From Clostridiaceae bacterium (lineage in GTDB: Bacteria > Bacillota > Clostridia > Saccharofermentanales > Fastidiosipilaceae), in the NCBI GenBank assembly GCA_012800515.1, contig JAAZJE010000067.1, forward strand, positions 1 to 6,613: 6,613 nucleotides of DNA, written 5' to 3'. The notes under the pieces are model-generated. The model worked only from the letters and a program-made list of their open reading frames with translations. It searched no databases and had not been told where the DNA came from. Both the position numbers and the translations under genes were made by a program. Numbering within the stretch: position 1 is the stretch's first letter; every line of letters starts with the position of its first letter. Below are positions 1 through 5,083 of this stretch, piece by piece.

Positions 1-179
1 AAGTTAAAATTTTCACCGATCAGGTAGATTTGGCCGGATACGTTTTGGCGATAAAGCAAAAACAGCAGTCCCAGAACCAGGAGCACGCTGTAGCCCAGAG
101 CCATGCCGCGATGACGATGACGGACATACTCGGCATCACTCCAAAAAGACCCCAGAATCGCACCTTCCCAAAAATCCAT
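1..179 (-). CDS. small membrane protein of unknown function, 5' part only (truncated by window edge)
   Basis: I do not recognise this gene. Its first 59 codons are visible and the reading frame is still open at the left edge. The protein begins MDFWEGAILGSFWSDAEYVR, followed by a basic stretch (RHRHR, about residues 20-24) and a hydrophobic segment at about 27-43 (GYSVLLVLGLLFLLY) that fits a transmembrane helix. The charge pattern suggests the start lies in the cytoplasm and the chain continues outside. The ATG lies 15 bp after the TAA of the J-like gene, and a weak AGGGA ribosome site sits 8 nt upstream of it. The TAA is in the same frame, so no upstream start is possible. The gene is probably the last visible member of the same transcript and may work with the J-like membrane protein beside it, which is inference from position only. 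Total length and number of membrane segments cannot be judged. Confidence 0.7.
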   Translation of the reverse strand, partial: MDFWEGAILGSFWSDAEYVRHRHRGMALGYSVLLVLGLLFLLYRQNVSGQIYLIGENFN

Positions 180-194
180 TACTGTATTCCCTAC

Positions 195-1406
195 TTAACT
201 CGGCATCGGCTGCGGGGTCGGCGTGGGGGAGGGCATTACTGTGCCCCTGCTATGATTGTGTATTTCATCAGCCTGTGCAATGAGTTCACGAATCACTTCG
301 TAAGTTATATCGTGCCGCTTGCTTACCGCCGGAATGCACAAAACCTGCTCGTAGCCATAAATCTCAAGGCCGTTCAACAACTGTTCTTTCGACAAGTTAA
401 AGCCAAAGAGATATTTGCCGGGCTCCAACTGCGCTTCTTCAGCATCTTCCTCTTCTATCACCACATAAAGAGGTTCAACGTATTTGGCCATCGTTTTCGG
501 ATATGCCTTGACTAGCTCGGCATATAAATCCTCCATGGGGTGCAGAGCCAGCTGCCTGCTGTAACGCATATAGTATTCTCCGTCGCAAATTAACAGATCA
601 GCAACGCCCGCAATCATTGTTGCAACCATTCCCTTCTGATCGATGGCCATTTTTAACTGAGGATCAGAAGCGGAAGCATAATTATAGCTGAAAGACGGGT
701 ATTCCAGAGTCGGGAAATTGGTGCGCAGCCAAAGTTCCATGGGATACTGTTCGACATCATGATCCATGGCGGAAAGATGACCGAAGGTAGCCACACTATA
801 GTCGGGTTGTTTATTGGTAACAGCCGCGACAATAATCGCAATCACCATGGCAAGGATGGCAACCGTCAGCAGAAAGGGCTTGAAACCGTAGGCAATTATA
901 TTCCGCCAATCCTTGATCTTGCGCCCCAAAACGACTTTTTCCATGCGCGGATCAATCTTCGGCGGCGGCACCCAGCGATTGGTCAGAATATCATACGCTA
1001 AAGTGATTTCTTCCAGCTTTTCCTCCTGACCCAGAGCACGATAGCGACGAATCAGCATAGGGTAACGCGTTTCTACCTCATACACATTCGCGTTCAGAGG
1101 CAACTCCATAATTTCCAGAGCCCGGCGACGCGAAAGCGGCGGCTTGCGTCTTGCTTTCTCTTGTTCTTCCGGCGTTAAATCCGACTCGGACGGTACCTCG
1201 CCGTTCGCATCATCTTCGGTTCCCTTTTTGCCGTCAACGGCACGTCTGGTAAAACTCCCCGAATAAGCCACGGCTCGGCGCTTATCGTCAACCGTTTCCT
1301 CGTCACGGACTTCCTCGGTTTCGACATCCATTGTAGACTCGTTCGAGTCGACCTCATCTTCGGAACGTCTCGGTCCGGGTTTGAGTTTTATATTTCTGAA
1401 TTTCAC
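195..1406 (-). CDS. single-pass membrane protein with a degenerate DnaJ-like (J) domain
   Basis: Predicted 403-aa protein of unknown function. Residues about 15-90 are acidic, polar and probably disordered. Residues about 97-144 resemble a J domain: NANVYEVETRYPMLIRRYR matches helices I-II and EKLEEITLAYDIL matches helix III. The HPD tripeptide that stimulates DnaK ATPase is absent and the loop is shortened, so ordinary co-chaperone activity is doubtful. A basic stretch (GRKIKDWR) precedes one strong transmembrane helix at about 171-196. The last 205 residues should lie outside the cytoplasm. They form no domain I can name and end in a Ser/Thr/Pro tail (PSPTPTPQPMPS). For the start, a TTG at 1415 gives 406 aa, but the AGGAG at 1416-1420 touches it directly. 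The GTG at 1406 is 9 nt from AGGAG and falls just after the lysS stop, so I prefer it. The gene follows lysS by 1 bp, which suggests translational coupling. The gene call is secure but the function is not. Confidence 0.85.
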   Translation of the reverse strand: MKFRNIKLKPGPRRSEDEVDSNESTMDVETEEVRDEETVDDKRRAVAYSGSFTRRAVDGKKGTEDDANGEVPSESDLTPEEQEKARRKPPLSRRRALEIMELPLNANVYEVETRYPMLIRRYRALGQEEKLEEITLAYDILTNRWVPPPKIDPRMEKVVLGRKIKDWRNIIAYGFKPFLLTVAILAMVIAIIVAAVTNKQPDYSVATFGHLSAMDHDVEQYPMELWLRTNFPTLEYPSFSYNYASASDPQLKMAIDQKGMVATMIAGVADLLICDGEYYMRYSRQLALHPMEDLYAELVKAYPKTMAKYVEPLYVVIEEEDAEEAQLEPGKYLFGFNLSKEQLLNGLEIYGYEQVLCIPAVSKRHDITYEVIRELIAQADEIHNHSRGTVMPSPTPTPQPMPS

Positions 1407-1407
1407 A

Positions 1408-2916
1408 CTACTCAACTCCTGCAGTCGTATCGAAACGCGGCTTCATCGTCGGGAAAAGAAGAACGTCGCGAATAGAATCGGAATCGGTCAGCAACATCGT
1501 TAATCGGTCGATTCCCACGCCCAGTCCGCCGGTGGGCGGCAAACCGTACTCTAAGGCAAGGCAGTAGTCCTCGTCCATAAAGCCGGCCTCTTCGTCTCCG
1601 AGCGCGCGCTTCTTCAATTGCGTCTCAAAACGTTTCCGTTGGTCACGCGGATCATTGAGCTCCGAATAGGCATTGGCGATTTCCTGACCATTGATAAACA
1701 ATTCAAAGCGCTCTGCCACGTCCGGTTGCCCCGGTTTGCGCTTGGTTAGAGGTGAAATCTCAATCGGATAATCGTAAATAAAGGTCGGCTGAATTAAATT
1801 CTCCTCAACATAGGTCTCAAAGAATAGATTAATGATATCACCGCGCATCCAATGCGGCTCAACGTGCAGTTCACGTTCTTCAGCCAGGCTTCGCGCCTCC
1901 TCATAGGTCTCGATCTGACTGAAATCAATCCCGGTCGCTTCGCGAATCGCCTCGTTCATACTGAGACGACGGAAAGGCAGGCTCAGATTAATATCTCTTC
2001 CCTGCCATTTGACCTGTTCTCCGCCGCACAGAGCCAATGCCTGAGTATTAATCATCTCCTCTGTCAGGCACATAATATCATGATAGTCGGCAAAGGCCTC
2101 GTAGAGTTCCAGCATGGTAAATTCCGGATTATGGCGAACCGACATTCCCTCATTCCGGAACTGGCGCCCGATCTCATAGACCTTATCCATGCCGCCGATA
2201 ATCAACTGCTTGAGATAAAGTTCCGGCGAAATGCGCAGATACAAATCAATATCCAGAGCATTATGATGGGTGATGAAGGGCCGCGCCGCCGCGCCGCCCG
2301 GGATCAAATTAAGTATAGGTGTCTCAACTTCCAAAAAGCCGCGTTCATCCAGAAAGCGGCGAATACCGGCGATCAACAGACTCCGTTTACGGAAAGTATC
2401 GAGGGTTTCCGGATTGGCAATCAGATCCAGATAGCGTTGACGATAGCGTGTATCGACATCACGCAAGCCGTGATGTTTTTCGGGCAAAGGTCGTAGAGCC
2501 TTGGCCAACAAAGTATATTCGCTGACCCGGACGGAGACCTCGCCGCGCTGGGTACGCATAACCTCTCCGCGCACGCCTATCCAGTCACCAATATCGAGGC
2601 TTTGCCAATCGGCGTAAGTCTCTTCGCCCAAATTATTGATCCGTACAAAAAGCTGAATCGTTCCGGAGCGGTCACGCAAGTCGGCAAACGAAGCCTTTCC
2701 CATTCCACGGCGGTTCATTAAACGTCCGGCAAGCGAGACGGATTTTCCTTCCATGGCTTCAAAATTATCACGAATCGTGGCACTATCGGAAGTAACCTTG
2801 TAGCGGACCTCATCAAACGGGTTTAAATTGCGCCGTTCGTATTCCTCCAGCTTCTCCAGCCTGATCTGCATCTGATCAGTCAGGTTAGGTTCTCTTTTAC
2901 TCGTGTCTTCACTCAT
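1408..2916 (-). CDS. lysS: lysyl-tRNA synthetase, class II
   Basis: Cytoplasmic enzyme that charges tRNA-Lys with lysine using ATP. The 502 residues match the usual length of about 490-505. An N-terminal helix (about 12-35) leads into an OB-fold anticodon-binding domain (about 55-140, including SLAGRLMNRRGMGKASFADL). The class II catalytic core follows. Motif 1 is around FLEVETPIL (194-202), followed by the LysRS signature IPGGAAARPF (205-214). Motif 2 is FRNEGMSVRHNPEFTMLELY (253-272). A conserved block ELFINGQEIANAYSELNDP spans 405-423. Motif 3 is GGLGVGIDRLTMLL (463-476), ending in RDVLLFPTMKP. The OB domain excludes the short paralogue EpmA/PoxA, which lacks it. The ATG follows the greA stop by 3 bp with no strong ribosome site of its own, so translation is probably coupled to greA. 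Nothing looks truncated, and all the recognisable motifs are intact. Confidence 0.98.
   Translation of the reverse strand: MSEDTSKREPNLTDQMQIRLEKLEEYERRNLNPFDEVRYKVTSDSATIRDNFEAMEGKSVSLAGRLMNRRGMGKASFADLRDRSGTIQLFVRINNLGEETYADWQSLDIGDWIGVRGEVMRTQRGEVSVRVSEYTLLAKALRPLPEKHHGLRDVDTRYRQRYLDLIANPETLDTFRKRSLLIAGIRRFLDERGFLEVETPILNLIPGGAAARPFITHHNALDIDLYLRISPELYLKQLIIGGMDKVYEIGRQFRNEGMSVRHNPEFTMLELYEAFADYHDIMCLTEEMINTQALALCGGEQVKWQGRDINLSLPFRRLSMNEAIREATGIDFSQIETYEEARSLAEERELHVEPHWMRGDIINLFFETYVEENLIQPTFIYDYPIEISPLTKRKPGQPDVAERFELFINGQEIANAYSELNDPRDQRKRFETQLKKRALGDEEAGFMDEDYCLALEYGLPPTGGLGVGIDRLTMLLTDSDSIRDVLLFPTMKPRFDTTAGVE
1416..1420 (-). promoter_or_regulatory. Shine-Dalgarno site that decides the J-like gene start
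   Basis: On the minus strand the sequence reads GCAGGAG TTG AGT AGT GTG. AGGAG is 0 nt from the TTG and 9 nt from the GTG at 1406-1404. Normal spacing of about 5-10 nt therefore favours GTG. The site lies inside the last codons of lysS, so ribosomes finishing lysS would reload here. Confidence 0.65.
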
Positions 2917-2919
2917 AAA

Positions 2920-3399
2920 TTACACACCGGTAGCTATATCAACAATCGTGTATTCCTGCATGCCGCTCGGGGTGCGAACGACGACAACTTCACCCCTCTT
3001 ACGATTTAGAATTGCCTGCCCCACCGGTGATTCGGTAGAAAGACGATTTTCGAATATATTCTCTTCCACAGAATTGACCAGGAGATACGTTTCCATACCA
3101 AATTCACTGCTTAGCGTTACCGTCGCGCCTCGTGTCACCTCAGTTGTGCTGATCTTTTCCCGGTCGATAACTTGAGCTCTGTTCAGAATAGACTCGATCT
3201 CCGCAATCCGCGCTTCGTTAGTGGCTTGTTCTTGCTTCGCATCATCATATTCCGAGTTCTCCGAAAGGTCACCGAAAGACAGAGCGACTTTAATCCGCTC
3301 GGCTATCTCTGTACGGACGATCGCCTTACGGTACTCTAACTCCTCTTTCAGGCGGTCCATTCCTTCACGTGTAATACTATCTGATTCTCTTGTAGCCAT
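2920..3399 (-). CDS. greA: transcription elongation factor GreA
   Basis: GreA binds the secondary channel of stalled, backtracked RNA polymerase and stimulates cleavage of the 3' end of the nascent RNA so that elongation resumes. The 159 residues match the family length of about 158. Residues about 11-75 form the N-terminal antiparallel coiled coil. Its tip carries GDLSENSEYDDAKQEQ (43-58), with the acidic residues D44 and E47 that correspond to the Mg-coordinating pair of E. coli GreA. Residues about 85-159 are the C-terminal FKBP-like domain, including the conserved SPVGQAIL (124-131) and the basic RKRGEVVVV stretch. The start is supported by GAGGTGA a few nt upstream (3403-3409). The gene sits 52 bp after guaB and 3 bp before lysS, an arrangement common in Bacillota. 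Confidence 0.97.
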   Translation of the reverse strand: MATRESDSITREGMDRLKEELEYRKAIVRTEIAERIKVALSFGDLSENSEYDDAKQEQATNEARIAEIESILNRAQVIDREKISTTEVTRGATVTLSSEFGMETYLLVNSVEENIFENRLSTESPVGQAILNRKRGEVVVVRTPSGMQEYTIVDIATGV

Positions 3400-3451
3400 G
3401 ATTCACCTCAATTTAATAATTCTTATCCACTACACTAACCAATCGAGTGCA

Positions 3452-4954
3452 CTAGTTTCTTTCGCTTTCCTTGGCGATAACGTCATGCGCTCCGCCTTCG
3501 ACAATACTTGTTGCCGAAACCCTTACCAGTCTGGCCTTTTTCTGCAATTCTGGTATTGAGAGCGCACCGCAGGCGCAGAAAGTTGCTCTCATCTTTGCCA
3601 AGGTCTGGGCAATATTATCGCGCAACAGTCCAGCATAGGGAACATATGAATCGACGCCTTCCTCAAACATCATATGTCCGCTGGTGGTTTGTCCGTAGCG
3701 TTGCCAGTTACGGGCGCGATTGGAACCTTCTCCCCAATACTCCTTAACATAACTTCCGTTGACCAACAAACGACGCGTGGGGCTTTCCTCAAAGCGGGCG
3801 AAATAACGTCCTAACATCATGAAGTCAGCACCTAAAGCCAGGGCTAGCGACATATGGTAATCGTAGACGATTCCTCCGTCCGAACAGATGGGAATATAAT
3901 CTCCCGTGCGCCGGAACCATTCGTCACGCGCCTGACTTACGGCCATAACTGCCGAAGCCTGCCCTACTCCTATTCCCTTTTGCTCACGCGTTATGCAGAT
4001 CGAGCCGCCGCCGATACCTACTTTTATGAAGTCCGCCCCGGCCGCCGCCAAATAATCAAATCCGTCCTTGTCGACCACGTTTCCGCCGCCGACCTTGACG
4101 CTGTCACCGTATCTCTCACGGATCCAGGCCAGTGTATCCGCCTGCCATTCGGTAAAACCGTCCGATGAATCGATACAGAGGACATCCGCTCCGGCCTCAA
4201 CCAGTGCGGGAACGCGCTCCCTATAATCGTGAGTGTTGATTCCGGCGCCGGTCATCAGGCGCTTATCGTGGTCCAACAGCTCAAGCGGATTGGCCTTATG
4301 CTGTTCGTAGTCCTTACGGAAAACCAGTCCTACCAGATTGCCGCTCTCGGTCACGATGGGCAACTGGTTCAATTTGTGGTCCCAAATTATATCGTTGGCC
4401 TCACTGAGTGTTATACCGTCTCTTCCGGTGATCAGCTGTACCAGTGGCGTCATGAATTCCCCTACCTTTGTGGTCGTCTGCATGCGCGAAATCCGATAAT
4501 CCCGCGAAGTCACCAGGCCGAGAAGCACCCCTGTAGCCGTTCCGTCGTCGGTTACCGCAACGGTTGAATGTCCGGTCTTTTCTTTCAGATCCAGTACATC
4601 CTGTAAAGTATGGTTCGGAGTTAGATTGCAATCCGAAACAACTATCCCCGCCTTGAATTTTTTTACCTTGCGCACCATCTCCGCCTGATCGGCTATCGGT
4701 TGCGAGGCGTAGATGAAGGAAAGTCCGCCAGAGCGAGCCAGCGCCACCGCCAGACCGGAATCGGATACGGACTGCATGATCGCCGAAGTAAAGGGAATAT
4801 TAATCCTTAGCGGACATTCTTCTTCCCCGCGGCGGTACTTGACCAATGGCGTACTCAGGTCAACATTATCCGGAGTACAATCCTTTGTGGTTAAATTCGG
4901 AACCAGCAGAAACTCACTGAAAGTACGCGATTCCTGGTCAAACAGAACTGCCAT
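3452..4954 (-). CDS. guaB: inosine-5'-monophosphate dehydrogenase, Tritrichomonas-like type
   Basis: Oxidises IMP to XMP with NAD+, the committed step of guanine nucleotide synthesis. The protein is 500 aa from the ATG at 4954. The frame is open 23 codons further, to 5023. I reject that extension because MAVLFDQESRTFSEFLLVP is the family N-terminus and a very strong ribosome site precedes it. The order is: N-terminal barrel part, two CBS domains (about 103-220), then the rest of the catalytic barrel. Visible residues are the catalytic loop GIGGGSICITREQKG (313-327) with nucleophile C320, D262 in IDSSDGF, D359 in CSDGGIVYDYH, the mobile flap ARNWQRY with R419 and Y420, and the C-terminal potassium-site EGG (486-488). 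The flap and CBS pair exclude GMP reductase. The REQKGIG loop, GRYFARFEESPTR and EEGVDSYVPYAG match the T. foetus enzyme as I remember it, along nearly the whole length. It is first in the block and divergent from the helicase. Confidence 0.97.
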   Translation of the reverse strand: MAVLFDQESRTFSEFLLVPNLTTKDCTPDNVDLSTPLVKYRRGEEECPLRINIPFTSAIMQSVSDSGLAVALARSGGLSFIYASQPIADQAEMVRKVKKFKAGIVVSDCNLTPNHTLQDVLDLKEKTGHSTVAVTDDGTATGVLLGLVTSRDYRISRMQTTTKVGEFMTPLVQLITGRDGITLSEANDIIWDHKLNQLPIVTESGNLVGLVFRKDYEQHKANPLELLDHDKRLMTGAGINTHDYRERVPALVEAGADVLCIDSSDGFTEWQADTLAWIRERYGDSVKVGGGNVVDKDGFDYLAAAGADFIKVGIGGGSICITREQKGIGVGQASAVMAVSQARDEWFRRTGDYIPICSDGGIVYDYHMSLALALGADFMMLGRYFARFEESPTRRLLVNGSYVKEYWGEGSNRARNWQRYGQTTSGHMMFEEGVDSYVPYAGLLRDNIAQTLAKMRATFCACGALSIPELQKKARLVRVSATSIVEGGAHDVIAKESERN

Positions 4955-4959
4955 AAATT

Positions 4960-4972
4960 CCTCCCCCTCCTT
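4960..4972 (-). promoter_or_regulatory. strong double Shine-Dalgarno site of guaB
   Basis: On the minus strand the leader reads AAGGAGGGGGAGG and is followed by AATTT and the ATG. The inner GGAGG is 5 nt from the ATG. The outer AAGGAGG, a full match to the anti-Shine-Dalgarno consensus, is 11 nt away. This settles the start at 4954 and predicts high translation. Confidence 0.8.
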
Positions 4973-4980
4973 CAGATCCA

Positions 4981-4990
4981 CAAGCGCTTG
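4981..4990. promoter_or_regulatory. perfect 10-bp palindrome in the guaB leader, possible operator
   Basis: CAAGCGCTTG is a perfect inverted repeat with a central CG. It starts 27 bp upstream of the guaB ATG. The minus-strand form TGCAAGCGCTTGTG resembles LacI-family half-sites centred on CG (PurR or CcpA cre type), though its outer bases do not match fully. If the promoter proposed at 5027-5055 is real, the site lies in the transcribed leader, where a bound repressor could block elongation. This is a pattern match only. Confidence 0.3.
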
Positions 4991-5026
4991 CAGAGCCAAG
5001 TGTGCCACAGCTGTAAAGTTCACATT

Positions 5027-5055
5027 ATGGTAACATATTAAGAGCTAAACGTCAC
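5027..5055 (-). promoter_or_regulatory. candidate sigma-70/sigma-A promoter for guaB and the downstream block
   Basis: On the minus strand a -35-like GTGACG (5055-5050, 4 of 6 to consensus) is separated by 17 bp from TACCAT (5032-5027, 4 of 6). A TG one base before the -10 (TGTTACCAT) fits an extended -10. An overlapping alternative -10 is CATAAT (5029-5024). The start of transcription would lie near 5018-5020 and give a leader of about 65 nt. The elements are weak. Confidence 0.35.
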
Positions 5056-5074
5056 CTTAAAACGCTGATAAGAC

Positions 5075-5080
5075 GGAGGA
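5075..5080 (+). promoter_or_regulatory. Shine-Dalgarno site of the nuclease-helicase gene
   Basis: GGAGGA ends 3 nt before the ATG at 5084. An in-frame TAA directly precedes the ATG (TAAATG), so translation cannot begin further upstream and the start is fixed. Confidence 0.75.
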
Positions 5081-5083
5081 TAA

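Larger units (their letters stand above)
4955..5083. other. 129-bp divergent intergenic region between guaB and the helicase gene
   Basis: This is the only non-coding stretch of note and must hold promoters for both directions. Besides the guaB ribosome site, palindrome and candidate promoter listed separately, it contains ACAGCTGT (5007-5014), an 8-bp palindrome, and an AT-rich centre at about 5021-5048. For the plus strand I see TTCACA (5019-5024, 5 of 6 to a -35) but no good -10 at the proper distance, so I do not call a promoter for the helicase gene. No tRNA, terminator or known riboswitch is evident. Confidence 0.6.

Noticed and set aside
30..515. Plus-strand open frame of 161 codons
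   Set aside because: It is antisense to the small membrane gene and the J-like gene, both with ribosome sites and sensible composition. Its translation has no domain pattern.
1852..2496. Plus-strand open frame of 214 codons opposite lysS
   Set aside because: It lies entirely antisense to a secure, fully conserved lysS, and its translation shows no recognisable domain.
3400..3451. Rho-independent terminator or a greA promoter between guaB and greA
   Set aside because: The only inverted repeat is the short AGTGCACT, with no T-run after it, and no -35/-10 pair with good spacing is convincing.
4955..5023. A 23-codon N-terminal extension of guaB from an upstream ATG
   Set aside because: It would translate the ribosome site and palindrome, and family members begin at the internal MAVLFDQESRTF. 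The extension looks like leader sequence.
4955..5083. Purine or other riboswitch in the guaB leader
   Set aside because: The proposed leader is only about 65 nt, and I see no conserved riboswitch core or terminator/antiterminator pair.
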